A program made the translations under genes and the position numbers. From an uncultured Maribacter sp. (lineage in GTDB: Bacteria > Bacteroidota > Bacteroidia > Flavobacteriales > Flavobacteriaceae), in assembly GCF_947500985.1 (NCBI RefSeq), contig NZ_CANMTX010000002.1, positions 434,001 to 498,000 of the forward strand: a DNA stretch of 64,000 nucleotides, in the 5' to 3' direction. The notes beneath the pieces were generated by a model that worked only from the letters and a program-made list of their open reading frames with translations, was not told the DNA's origin and searched no databases. This document shows, piece by piece, positions 9,202-19,139 of this stretch (position 1 is its first letter; the number at the start of each line of letters is the position of its first letter).

Positions 9202-10740
9202 TTACTCTGCAGAAGTAGCTGTAAATTCTTTAATCGCTGTATTCGGTTCCATAATGGCATACCCTTCCCAGAATGTTGGGTCATATTTAGGCATGTAGAT
9301 GGGTAGTATGGTATTATTTTCTGTAAATCCATCAAAAGTAGCTTGACTAATATTTTCTGATTCAAAAACGATTATTTCATTTTTCACAACATTTATAAAT
9401 ACGAAATCCATATCTCCAGATAATTCGTTCTGCTTATTTCTACCTTTTACAATTCTATTTTTTTCAAAAATCTTTAAAGGTCTTTTTATACCAAAACGTT
9501 CGCCTATCTCAGATTCGTAATAGTGTAAACTGTAATGACCATTGGCGCTTTTATTATATATTATTTTTCCTTTAGATAAGTATTTATTGGTCGAGATTCC
9601 TAATAAACTAAGCTTACTAACGGGTTTTACATTGCTGTAATCTATTTGTATTACAGCGAAATCGTCTGCATTGATATATAATGTACCTTCAAAATCTGCT
9701 GATCCATCTGGTTTAAAAGATATTACATACACAGCGTCATCGCCTAAATAGGTGAATTCATTAAGAGTATAGTTGTATTTTCTAGATTTGAGTATAAAAT
9801 TAAGATCGCTACCATCTTGAGTGGGTAATCCATTTAATATGGAACCTAAATTGTTCCTTTTCCAAGATGCAAAGTTTTTTTGCCGTTCTTCTTTATCTTT
9901 TTTCTTTTTCTCGAGTTCTGCATTTAATGCAGCTACATCTGTTGAGTCTATGTCTTCTTTAAAAAGTTCATTGACTTCATCAGCATCTATTTTAAAGGAT
10001 AATAATCCGGATTTAATTTTGAAATAAGATCCAGGCTTTACATTTTCCTTTAGTATGGAGTTAAATTTTTCTTCCATCTTTTCTTGATTAAGAGTGGTGT
10101 TTTTATCGTACAATTTAGACGCTTTTAACAAATCTAATTTTTGTGATTCTTCATCATAATTACCATATAAATCACCCACTAATTCTTGATAATAAGCATC
10201 ATTTTTAGGTATAGTCGAAATGATGCTATCAATAAACTGTTGGTTTAAGACATCTATAGAAGATTTTTTAACCTTAAAATTACTTTTGGTCCATCGGTCA
10301 AAATATGATGATCGATGAAATAACCTTTTTTTAGTGAGATTATTGGTATAGTTCTTTTCTAAATTATCTTCAACGAAATCCATTATCTCATCGGCCGTAT
10401 AATTTTTGTTTGATACAATAACCTCTCGTAATTCAATCGATTTAGGCGCTAGTACTATTTTTGTATTAGTAAATTCAGATATGGGTTTGGAAACTGCTTT
10501 ATAACCAATAGATGAAATAGTTAAGGAGTCAGACCCAGTAATAGTTTCGTTTAAAAGGAAGTTGAATTTACCTTCTTCATTGGTAATTACACCTTTATCT
10601 TTTAGTTGTATAGTGGCAAAAGGTATAGGTTGTTGGCTAACACTATCTATAACGGTTGCACTTAAGCTCTGTGCATTGGCGTTAAATAGGTTAAAAATTA
10701 GAAATGTAAAAAAAGCTAGAAAAGGTAATTTAGTGTTCAT
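9202..10740 (-). CDS. Carboxypeptidase-like regulatory domain secreted protein
   Basis: MNTKLPFLAFFTFLIFNLFNANAQSLSATVIDSVSQQPIPFATIQLKDKGVITNEEGKFNF; ATG at 10740 gives the signal peptide. Confidence 0.8.
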   Translation of the reverse strand: MNTKLPFLAFFTFLIFNLFNANAQSLSATVIDSVSQQPIPFATIQLKDKGVITNEEGKFNFLLNETITGSDSLTISSIGYKAVSKPISEFTNTKIVLAPKSIELREVIVSNKNYTADEIMDFVEDNLEKNYTNNLTKKRLFHRSSYFDRWTKSNFKVKKSSIDVLNQQFIDSIISTIPKNDAYYQELVGDLYGNYDEESQKLDLLKASKLYDKNTTLNQEKMEEKFNSILKENVKPGSYFKIKSGLLSFKIDADEVNELFKEDIDSTDVAALNAELEKKKKDKEERQKNFASWKRNNLGSILNGLPTQDGSDLNFILKSRKYNYTLNEFTYLGDDAVYVISFKPDGSADFEGTLYINADDFAVIQIDYSNVKPVSKLSLLGISTNKYLSKGKIIYNKSANGHYSLHYYESEIGERFGIKRPLKIFEKNRIVKGRNKQNELSGDMDFVFINVVKNEIIVFESENISQATFDGFTENNTILPIYMPKYDPTFWEGYAIMEPNTAIKEFTATSAE

Positions 10741-10845
10741 AGGTTCGATTATTCTTACGCAATCTAGACGAACCAATGTAAGTAACGTTACAATTTTAGA
10801 AACTGTTGTGAACGTTTTAAATAAATTTTAACAAAAATCTAAAGC

Positions 10846-10989
10846 CTAATGACAGCCGCAACCATCTTGACCGCAAGCCTTTGAACTTTCTTTTTTGCTA
10901 GACCAAATAGATTTTGGAATAAAAAATTTAGTAACTATATAACCAACAGAAATAGCTAAAGTGATGTAAACTAAGATGTGTTGTATCAT
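10846..10989 (-). CDS. FeoB-associated Cys-rich small membrane protein (47 aa)
   Basis: Translated by hand: MIQHILVYITLAISVGYIVTKFFIPKSIWSSKKESSKACGQDGCGCH; immediately downstream of feoB; below the ORF-track size cutoff. Confidence 0.85.
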   Translation of the reverse strand: MIQHILVYITLAISVGYIVTKFFIPKSIWSSKKESSKACGQDGCGCH

Positions 10990-10996
10990 GTGTTTT

Positions 10997-13183
10997 TTAT
11001 TTTAATAATTGATAAGCTATTAAAGCTACAATATAAGCAAATAGGCTCATAAATACTAGCTGACCCGCTGGCCATTTCCAAGAATTCGTTTCTCTTTTTA
11101 CTACAGCAAGTGTACTCATACATTGCATTGCAAATGCATAAAATAGAAGTAGCGAAACACCAGAAGCCAAATTAAATAGTGGTTTTTGAGTTCTAGGGTT
11201 TACTTCTGCAGCCATTCTGTTTTTTATGGTTTCTTCTTCATCATTACCTACGCTGTAAATAGTTGCCAATGTGCCAACAAAAACTTCTCTAGCTGCAAAG
11301 GAGGTGATGACGGCAATACCAATTTTCCAGTCATAACCTAAAGGTCTTACAATAGGTTCTATTGCTTTACCCATATGACCCATATAAGAATGCTCTAATT
11401 TATACCCTGCTATTTCTTGTGCTAAAGCACGTTCTTCAAGTTCTTTTTGTTGGTCTGAAGCGTTAGGGGCATTTATATCAAAACCATCTTGATGGGTTTC
11501 AAAATATATTTCACTACTAGTACTGAAACCTTCTTGTTCTACGCGGTTGGTTACAATGGTCTCTGCGTTTTTAAATTCGTCAGAAGATCCGTTAGAACCT
11601 AAAAACCAAAGTATAATTGAAATTGCCAAGATTATTTTACCTGCTCCGAAAACAAAACTTTTAGTCTTTTCAAGAACGGTATAGCCAACATTTTTAAGTA
11701 ATGGTAATTTGTAATTCGGCATTTCAACAACGAAGAAAGATTTGCTCTTAATCTTAAGAATTTTGTTTAATATTACTGCCGATAAAATAGCTGCCCCAAA
11801 GCCCATTAAGTACAATGACATTAATGTAAGGGCTTTATAGCTCAAACCTAGAAAGCTGCCTTCGGGTATAACCAATGCGATGATAATTAGGTATACCGGC
11901 AATCGTGCAGAACAGGTGGTAAACGGAGTTACCAATATGGTAATTAATCTTTCCTTCCAGTTTTCAATGGTTCTAGTGGCCATTACTGCAGGTATGGCGC
12001 AAGCGGTACCCGATATTAACGGAACAACACTTTTACCGCTTAAACCAAATGGACGCATTATCCTATCCATCAAAAACACAACTCTACTCATGTAGCCTGT
12101 TTCTTCTAACAAGGCTATAAATAGGAACAAGAATGCAATTTGCGGAATGAAAATAACAATACCACCAATACCAGCTAAAATACCTTCAGCAATTAGATTA
12201 GTAAAAACCCCTGGTGGTAAGGTGTCTTTTACCCATTCTGTCGCCGATGCAAAGAATCCGTCAATTAAATCCATTGGGTATTCGCTCCAACCATAAATCG
12301 CTTGAAATATGGTCAATAGTATTAGAAAGAAAATAAGGTAACCAAATACTTTATGGGTTAATACTTTGTCTAAAGTTGCTCTAAAACCTTTTGCGGCATT
12401 AACATCAACTTTATAAGTTTCTTTTAAAATACCATTAATAAACTGGTATCTTAAAATTGTTTCTTTTTGTTGAAGACGTTTTAATTCAGATTTAGATTTA
12501 GTGGCAAATGAAGAGGCGTCTTTAAATAGCGTCTTCTCAAGAGGCATAAAATTGACATCTTGTGTTATTACCAGCCATAATTTGTACACATCTTCTTTTG
12601 GGAATGCGGTAGCAAGTTTTTCAAAATATTCTGGCGCAATTACAGAAATATCTACATTTTGCGTTTTAGGTAAATTCTTGTAATCGGCAATTAACTCTCT
12701 AAGTTTGTCGATACCCGTTTCTTTACGGGTACTAACTAATGCAATTTTTGAGTTTAATTTCTTTTCTAATAATTCAATATCAATGGTAATACCCTTGCGA
12801 GACATACGGTCAGCCATGTTAATGACTAGTATGGCGGGTATTTTTAAGTCTTTTATTTGTGTAAAAAGTAGCAGGTTTCTTTTTAGGTTCTCTACATCAG
12901 AAACAACAATAGCGACATCTGGGTGATCCTTATCATTTTTATTAAGAAGCAATTCGACAGCAACACTTTCGTCTAATGAAGTTGTGTTTAAACTATACGT
13001 ACCTGGTAAATCTAATATATGGGCTTTTACACCTCGTGGAAGTTTACAGATTCCTTCTTTTTTCTCCACCGTTATACCTGGGTAGTTACCCACTTTCTGG
13101 TTTAACCCGGTAAGTTGATTAAAAACCGATGTTTTACCGGTGTTCGGGTTCCCGATAAGGGCTACATTAATTTGTTTGCTCAT
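10997..13183 (-). CDS. feoB: Ferrous iron transport protein B
   Basis: G-protein motifs ALIGNPNTGKTSVFNQLTG, DLPGTYSL, VINMAD; Nramp-like gate and FeoB TM domains. Confidence 0.97.
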   Translation of the reverse strand: MSKQINVALIGNPNTGKTSVFNQLTGLNQKVGNYPGITVEKKEGICKLPRGVKAHILDLPGTYSLNTTSLDESVAVELLLNKNDKDHPDVAIVVSDVENLKRNLLLFTQIKDLKIPAILVINMADRMSRKGITIDIELLEKKLNSKIALVSTRKETGIDKLRELIADYKNLPKTQNVDISVIAPEYFEKLATAFPKEDVYKLWLVITQDVNFMPLEKTLFKDASSFATKSKSELKRLQQKETILRYQFINGILKETYKVDVNAAKGFRATLDKVLTHKVFGYLIFFLILLTIFQAIYGWSEYPMDLIDGFFASATEWVKDTLPPGVFTNLIAEGILAGIGGIVIFIPQIAFLFLFIALLEETGYMSRVVFLMDRIMRPFGLSGKSVVPLISGTACAIPAVMATRTIENWKERLITILVTPFTTCSARLPVYLIIIALVIPEGSFLGLSYKALTLMSLYLMGFGAAILSAVILNKILKIKSKSFFVVEMPNYKLPLLKNVGYTVLEKTKSFVFGAGKIILAISIILWFLGSNGSSDEFKNAETIVTNRVEQEGFSTSSEIYFETHQDGFDINAPNASDQQKELEERALAQEIAGYKLEHSYMGHMGKAIEPIVRPLGYDWKIGIAVITSFAAREVFVGTLATIYSVGNDEEETIKNRMAAEVNPRTQKPLFNLASGVSLLLFYAFAMQCMSTLAVVKRETNSWKWPAGQLVFMSLFAYIVALIAYQLLK

Positions 13184-13425
13184 ATAACCGTATTATCTTC
13201 AATAATATCAAGTGCTATATGTAATGCCATTTCTCTTCTAATGGCAATATGTGATCCGTTAACATTGATATAGATAGGGTCGTTTAGTGGAGCTACTTGC
13301 ACTAATTCTACAACGTTACCCGGTAAACAACCTAGTTCTAGTAGTTTTATAGGTAGTAGGTTTTCAGTGAATTCTTTTATAATTCCCTTTTGACCTCTTT
13401 TTAAATGTGCGACTGTAGTTTCCAA
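13180..13425 (-). CDS. feoA: Ferrous iron transport protein A
   Basis: FeoA SH3-like protein (LPIKLLELGCLPGNVVELVQVAPLNDPIYINVNGSHIAIRREMA), overlaps feoB by 4 nt. Confidence 0.93.
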   Translation of the reverse strand: METTVAHLKRGQKGIIKEFTENLLPIKLLELGCLPGNVVELVQVAPLNDPIYINVNGSHIAIRREMALHIALDIIEDNTVI

Positions 13426-13635
13426 TCTTTATTTAGATTCATTATAAGTAAGGCAAAAGTAATGGAAATAATATTATTCCCTATACTTTTTAGAATAATT
13501 AACGGCTATTGTTAAGGCTAGTAAACGGTTTTACAAGTCAATGCCGTTGTAGATAAAAATCTTTGAAATATTATCTTAACTATACCGTTGAATATTTGTG
13601 TTTTATTAACATATTAATCAACGACTGCCTTTTTA

Positions 13636-14730
13636 ATGAGATATTCCATATTGTTTTTTTTACTTTTTGCAGGTTTATGTTCAGGACAAAACCCGAACAG
13701 TTATAATTTACAAATTCATCAATATAATTATCCCAGCAACCCATTACCAAATAGTTGTGAGGTTTATGGTGTATCTGCAGCAGTTGAAAATAAATCAATT
13801 ATCACCTACGACTACAGGGGGGATAGGTTGTCGCTTAAAGATTTAAAACTTCGTAATTTAAGCTATAACCCCAGTAATAGTCCTCTAATACCTAAACTAT
13901 ATGCTTTTAGTAAGTACCATAAATCTGAAATTCCTTACGAAAATGGATTTTTATTAAAGTTAGATATGGATGATGTAGTACTATTTCATGAGTATACTGG
14001 TAAAGAAGGTATCTATAATATTAATAGTGAGTATGAGATTCGTTTATCTGTATCGCATAAAGACAAGTTGATTGTAACAGATACTTTACGGTTTGGTAAA
14101 ACTGTAGGTTCTTTTACTTCAGAGTTACCGGCAGAAGATGTTCACATTATTGCCACAAATAAAGCTAATGAACTGGCTTCTAGTTTAACAGATAATATAA
14201 TGTCGAGTGCCATTGGTAACTTTCATCAGTTTTCGAAGAATCTGGTCGATTTAAGCTTTACCAAAGATTTTATTAGATTCTACGGAATTTCTAAGCAGAA
14301 AAAATTAATTACAGGAGAGGAAACGAAAGTGGTTGAAAAAAGAATAAAAAAGCTAGAACAACTTGATAAGAACATTTTAAAGCGTGATGCATTCAATAAT
14401 GAGGTAAAAGAATTGACCGCTATTTTTATGAACTTTAAGACAACGGAGGATTATAAAAACCATGAAGGATATCGATTTTATGTACAAGCCAATTTAGCAA
14501 GTCTATACACCTTGGGCGAGATATTCGATAAAGTACCTTATCATTATAATTTGGCTTTAACCCATACAGAAAAGTCTCGATTTAAAATATGGATCAATGA
14601 TGAGCTTAATAAAACGATGAGGAGAAAAGAAAACAAATCGTTGTTGTTCGATGGTAATATGAAATTCAACGATGGCTACAGTGCTAGCTACCTTGAAATC
14701 TACAATACAAGAAAAAGAGTAATCAACTAA
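13636..14730 (+). CDS. Secreted hypothetical protein
   Basis: Signal peptide MRYSILFFLLFAGLCSGQ; long ORF. Confidence 0.65.
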   Translation: MRYSILFFLLFAGLCSGQNPNSYNLQIHQYNYPSNPLPNSCEVYGVSAAVENKSIITYDYRGDRLSLKDLKLRNLSYNPSNSPLIPKLYAFSKYHKSEIPYENGFLLKLDMDDVVLFHEYTGKEGIYNINSEYEIRLSVSHKDKLIVTDTLRFGKTVGSFTSELPAEDVHIIATNKANELASSLTDNIMSSAIGNFHQFSKNLVDLSFTKDFIRFYGISKQKKLITGEETKVVEKRIKKLEQLDKNILKRDAFNNEVKELTAIFMNFKTTEDYKNHEGYRFYVQANLASLYTLGEIFDKVPYHYNLALTHTEKSRFKIWINDELNKTMRRKENKSLLFDGNMKFNDGYSASYLEIYNTRKRVIN

Positions 14731-14753
14731 ATTAAGTACATAAACAATCAATT

Positions 14754-16403
14754 ATGAAAAAACCATTACTAGTATTGTTTCTTTTTGGAACAGTGACCAT
14801 TTTTGCACAATCTACAAAAAGCAAGAATATTAAAGTGGCTATTCCTAGTTATGCAAAAAAACCAGTTCCCCAAAATGTAAATACATATATGGGTGCTTTT
14901 GCAAATACGACGAATGCAGTATTGCCCTTTACTGAAGATGAATTTAAAAATGCTTTACAGTTTCAAGACTTTACGCGCTTTTCATCAGATACAGGTACAC
15001 CAGACTTTCTTTTTGCCTTAAACGGGTTATCCGTAAGAGATCTAGATTTAACAATATCTAGGAGTAAAGCCAATGAAACCTATAGTGTGTCTATTGTTCC
15101 TAAGTCAGATGCAGCTATAAGTGTGCTGACCATGTTAAATGGAGAAAGTGTACACTACAATCGTATTCCGGTACTTCCAAAAGCAGATTCACAGGGTACA
15201 ATTATTCCTGTAGTCATTGATTTTAAGTTTGCTGAAGAAGAGAAATATTTGGTCACCAATGATAATGATCAGGCGAAAGCAACACCTTATTTGGTTCAAG
15301 AGTATTTAAAAGAAAACCTTGGCGATAATTTTTTGACCAAGAAATTGGCACCTATACTTTATGAAGATTATGATATAAGGTCAAATTCTGAATTTGAAAA
15401 GTTCTATTTTATAAAAGATAAAAAGACAGAAGGTTTAGAAGATGAGACTAAAGCTAAGGTTCTTGCTTTAGAAGAAACGGCAGCTGCTTTTACCAATTTG
15501 GAGCAATTAAGAGCAGGAAAAGAGCAATTACAATCTTACAGGACATACTGGGAAGAGAAATTAACTAATTATGACTTATCTAGTAAGTCAGGTAAAAAAG
15601 TTGGTTGGGGAATTGTAATGAACTTGTATAATGTAGCCTTGATGCAAGAAGATTTTGAAGCAGCATCGAAGTATATAAACATGGCTTTAGAGACTGAAGA
15701 AAAGAAATGGATAACGAAAGGGAAGAAAAATGCATTTGATAAACATTACGCAAGTTATGTTTTAAATTATGACAAAGATTCTGGAGAGCGTATTTATTCT
15801 GAAGGGTATACCGTTGATCCTATTTTGGCAAAAATTGCAAAGAAAGAGGCTATTCAAGGTAATAATATTGATAAAGTATCAGGTTATGTTATTACAGATG
15901 ATGGTGAAAAGATGGAAGGTAAAATTTCTATGCGTTTTTCTCCTCAAGAACAAGAAGGCGGTAATATTATGGATGTTAGTGGAGACACCACTGCAAAGAG
16001 GGTTACGGTTACTTATGTAAACGAAAAAGGTAAAACCAAAAACGCTTCATTGAAGTGTAAAGAGGTATCTGAAATCGTTATTGAAGATAGAATTTTTGAG
16101 CCTGTAAACCCTAAAAAAGGTGTTCTTAAGACATCTGACGCTGGCTTGTCTGGTTTTAATTTGAACAATACTATTTTTATGGAACGTGTACATAGTGGTA
16201 CGGGCATAAAACTATTTAAAGACCTTACTGGTGTTGATACGTATTACTTTGCTATAGATGGTGTTAAAAAGGCTGAAACAGCTAATGCAGAATTTTTTGC
16301 GAGTTGTGCAACACTTTCAAAACGTATAGAAGATGGTGAGTTTTCAATATCTGAAGAAGATCAGATAAAAATTGCAAAAGCTTATTCTAACGAGTGTAAA
16401 TAA
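14754..16403 (+). CDS. Secreted hypothetical protein
   Basis: Signal peptide MKKPLLVLFLFGTVTIFAQ; 23 bp downstream of the preceding gene. Confidence 0.65.
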   Translation: MKKPLLVLFLFGTVTIFAQSTKSKNIKVAIPSYAKKPVPQNVNTYMGAFANTTNAVLPFTEDEFKNALQFQDFTRFSSDTGTPDFLFALNGLSVRDLDLTISRSKANETYSVSIVPKSDAAISVLTMLNGESVHYNRIPVLPKADSQGTIIPVVIDFKFAEEEKYLVTNDNDQAKATPYLVQEYLKENLGDNFLTKKLAPILYEDYDIRSNSEFEKFYFIKDKKTEGLEDETKAKVLALEETAAAFTNLEQLRAGKEQLQSYRTYWEEKLTNYDLSSKSGKKVGWGIVMNLYNVALMQEDFEAASKYINMALETEEKKWITKGKKNAFDKHYASYVLNYDKDSGERIYSEGYTVDPILAKIAKKEAIQGNNIDKVSGYVITDDGEKMEGKISMRFSPQEQEGGNIMDVSGDTTAKRVTVTYVNEKGKTKNASLKCKEVSEIVIEDRIFEPVNPKKGVLKTSDAGLSGFNLNNTIFMERVHSGTGIKLFKDLTGVDTYYFAIDGVKKAETANAEFFASCATLSKRIEDGEFSISEEDQIKIAKAYSNECK

Positions 16404-16423
16404 GTTCGAAAGGCTATAATTAT

Positions 16424-16458
16424 AAAGTCCCCTGTACAAAATATGTATAGGGGACTTT
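16424..16458. terminator. Rho-independent-type hairpin AAAGTCCCCT...AGGGGACTTT between convergent genes
   Basis: Stem-loop followed by T-tract. Confidence 0.7.
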
Positions 16459-17132
16459 TACTTTTCATGAGATTCTTGAAGTACTTTAATATCTTTCAAT
16501 AATTTCTCAATATCCTCCTTTTTTGTTCCGTCATAGAAACCTCGAATTCTTTTTCTCTCGTCCACTAAAATGAAATTTTCGGTATGGATCATATCAAATG
16601 GTCCGCCGTCACCATCTGTTTTTACGGCTAAATACGATTTACGGGCTAGGTCATAGATTTGTTTCTTATCACCCGTAACTAAATTCCAATTACTATCGTC
16701 AACTCCTTTTTCAAGGGCATATTTTTTTAACTGGGCAACAGAATCAATTTCTGGTGTTACCGAGTGCGATAATAACATGACATCAGAATCTTTACCAAGC
16801 GATTGTTGTAGATCTACCATGTTTTTGGTCATAATCGGGCAAATGGTAGGGCAAGTGGTAAAGAAGAAATCTGCTACGTAAATTTTACCTTCGTAATTAT
16901 CTTGGGTAATAGTTTCGCCATTTTGGTTCGTCAAAGAGAAATCTGCGATCGTATGGTATTTTCTAACATGCTGTATTTCTTCAGACACCAATTCTGAATT
17001 TACCATAGCAGGCGAATATACCGGTAACAGCTTTACAGGTTGTAGGGCGTTGTAAAAAAGATACATGATAACTGCAGAAATAGGTATCAGTACCAGACCG
17101 AATATTTTGAATTTAGCGAAAAAAGACCGCAT
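16458..17132 (-). CDS. SCO1/SenC family protein (copper chaperone/thioredoxin fold)
   Basis: CxxxC motif FFFTTCPTICPIMTKNMVDLQ and downstream His (DMIHTENFILVD). Confidence 0.92.
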   Translation of the reverse strand: MRSFFAKFKIFGLVLIPISAVIMYLFYNALQPVKLLPVYSPAMVNSELVSEEIQHVRKYHTIADFSLTNQNGETITQDNYEGKIYVADFFFTTCPTICPIMTKNMVDLQQSLGKDSDVMLLSHSVTPEIDSVAQLKKYALEKGVDDSNWNLVTGDKKQIYDLARKSYLAVKTDGDGGPFDMIHTENFILVDERKRIRGFYDGTKKEDIEKLLKDIKVLQESHEK

Positions 17133-17294
17133 AAGAATTTTTTACAAAGGTACGCTAGGGCTATTTACTTTTCAAGTAAATTCACCCTGTTAGCTGATAA
17201 AATATTCATAAAATACCACTCACTCAGTGTGTTTCTTTTTTTTAGCGGTTGTAAAAATGTACTTTTGTGCGATTTTAATTTTCAGGAAAAAAGA

Positions 17295-18644
17295 ATGAGC
17301 CCTATTATAATAAAGACAATACAATTTTTTTTAAGCCTTTCTATACTTATAGTACTACACGAGTTAGGGCATTTTATACCAGCAAAATATTTTAAAACAA
17401 GGGTAGAGAAATTCTACTTATTCTTTGATGTTAAGTTTTCGCTTTTCAAAAAGAAAATAGGGGAAACTGAATATGGTATTGGTTGGTTGCCTTTGGGCGG
17501 ATATGTAAAAATATCTGGAATGATTGATGAGAGCATGGACAAAGAAGCCATGGCAGAAGAACCGAAGGAGTGGGAGTTTAGAAGCAAGCCGGCTTGGCAA
17601 CGTTTAATTATAATGTTGGGTGGTGTTACGGTTAATTTCGTTTTAGCAGTAATTATTTTTATTGGTCTGGCCTATGCTTACGGAGAACAATATATAGCGA
17701 ATGATAGTTTAAAAGACGGAGTTTGGATTACTGATACTACTTTAGGTAACGCATTAGGTATACAAACAGGAGATAAGGTAATTGCGGTGGATGGTAAAAA
17801 AATAGAATCTTTAAATACTATTTTGCCAGAAGTAGTTTATGGTGAGAATATCACAATTGAACGTGATGGTAATACTATTGAAAAGGAAATACCAGTTGAT
17901 TTTATTGAAACTATATCTAATAATAAGGAAAATGCTAGGTTTATTAAGCCAAGATTACCTTGGATAATTAGCCAAGTACCTGAAGATTCTCAGAATGCAA
18001 GTGTAGGGTTTGAAACTGGTGATGTATTAACAAAAATTGCAGGTACCCCTGTTAAATACCAAGATGAGGTTTTTCCTATTCTAGAAGCTAAAAAAGGAAC
18101 TACAGTTGATGTAATTATAAATCGTAATGGAAGCAATGTTCCTTTGAAAGCAAAAGTTTCGGAAGAAGCAAAGTTGGGATTGATGATTGGTTTGACAACG
18201 ATTGATGCAGAGGAACAAGGGTATTTGAAAATAAATACAACAGATTACACTTTCATAGAATCTATCCCGGCCGGATGGAACAAAGGCGTTAAGACACTTA
18301 CAGATTACATTAAAGGGATGAAGAAAATTTTCAATCCTGATACTGGTGCTTATAAAGAGGTTGGTGGTTTTGCCGCTATTGGTGGTATGTTCCCAGATAC
18401 TTGGAACTGGCCTCAATTTTGGGGCACAACTGCGTTTATATCCATTATTCTAGCGTTTATGAATATACTACCTATTCCAGCATTAGATGGCGGGCACGTT
18501 ATGTTTTTGCTTTATGAAATAATTACAGGAAGAAAGCCAAGCGATAAATTTTTAGAGTACGCTCAAGTAACAGGATTCTTTATTTTAATAGCACTTTTAC
18601 TGTTCGCGAACGGTAATGATATCTATAAATTGATATTTAAATAA
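17295..18644 (+). CDS. rseP: RIP metalloprotease RseP (site-2 protease family)
   Basis: HELGH zinc motif, two PDZ-like regions, ALDGGH LDG motif near C-terminus; ATG at 17295. Confidence 0.93.
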   Translation: MSPIIIKTIQFFLSLSILIVLHELGHFIPAKYFKTRVEKFYLFFDVKFSLFKKKIGETEYGIGWLPLGGYVKISGMIDESMDKEAMAEEPKEWEFRSKPAWQRLIIMLGGVTVNFVLAVIIFIGLAYAYGEQYIANDSLKDGVWITDTTLGNALGIQTGDKVIAVDGKKIESLNTILPEVVYGENITIERDGNTIEKEIPVDFIETISNNKENARFIKPRLPWIISQVPEDSQNASVGFETGDVLTKIAGTPVKYQDEVFPILEAKKGTTVDVIINRNGSNVPLKAKVSEEAKLGLMIGLTTIDAEEQGYLKINTTDYTFIESIPAGWNKGVKTLTDYIKGMKKIFNPDTGAYKEVGGFAAIGGMFPDTWNWPQFWGTTAFISIILAFMNILPIPALDGGHVMFLLYEIITGRKPSDKFLEYAQVTGFFILIALLLFANGNDIYKLIFK

Positions 18645-18661
18645 AAAAACTTAATTCTTTG

Positions 18662-18692
18662 TTTGGAGACTTTCAAAAAACTACTATATTTG
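18662..18692 (+). promoter_or_regulatory. Bacteroidetes housekeeping promoter TTTG-N19-TATATTTG for tRNA-Asn
   Basis: -33 TTTG at 18662 and -7 TATATTTG at 18685. Confidence 0.75.
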
Positions 18693-18724
18693 CACCCGCT
18701 TTAGGAAACTAAAACGGGTTATTT

Positions 18725-18798
18725 TCCTCCTTAGCTCAGTTGGTTAGAGCATCTGACTGTTAATCAGAGGGTCCTTGGTTCGAGCCCAAGAGGGGGAG
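18725..18798 (+). tRNA. tRNA-Asn (GTT anticodon)
   Basis: Cloverleaf: acceptor TCCTCCT/AGGGGGA, anticodon arm CTGACTGTTAATCAG, T-arm CTTGGTTCGAGCCCAAG. Confidence 0.95.
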
Positions 18799-19079
18799 CA
18801 AAAAGCGAAATCCAATCTATTTATTTAGGTTGGATTTTTTGTTTTTGGTCAATACTGGCAGGGCTTCGTGCTGTTTAGGCAGAAATACTATTTTCAAATA
18901 CAAGTATCTCTTTCAAAGTAATTATAAGAAATTCGATGTGCTATTCGGTATACTACTAAAATTTGCGAGTACCCTATTATTCAAATCAGAATTTAAAACA
19001 ATAGTTTCTCTTGATTATTAAAAAAAAGGTAATCATTTAGGTCTAAAGTTTTTAAATAGAAGAAATAACATACAATAAA

Positions 19080-19107
19080 GAAGGCTACTTAATTTTAAGT
19101 AGCCTTC
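19080..19107. terminator. Hairpin GAAGGCTACTTAATTTTAAGTAGCCTTC
   Basis: Perfect long stem downstream of the class V aminotransferase-like gene. Confidence 0.7.
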
Positions 19108-19139
19108 TGTCTTATTCTATAAATAGTGTTTTAATTTAA

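Noticed and set aside
13580-13798. 72-aa reverse ORF at the start of the 13636 gene
   Set aside because: Antisense overlap with a signal-peptide-bearing ORF; no supporting features
18830-19021. 63-aa ORF downstream of tRNA-Asn, possible integration site cargo
   Set aside because: No integrase or repeated tRNA 3' end found nearby; ORF has no recognisable features
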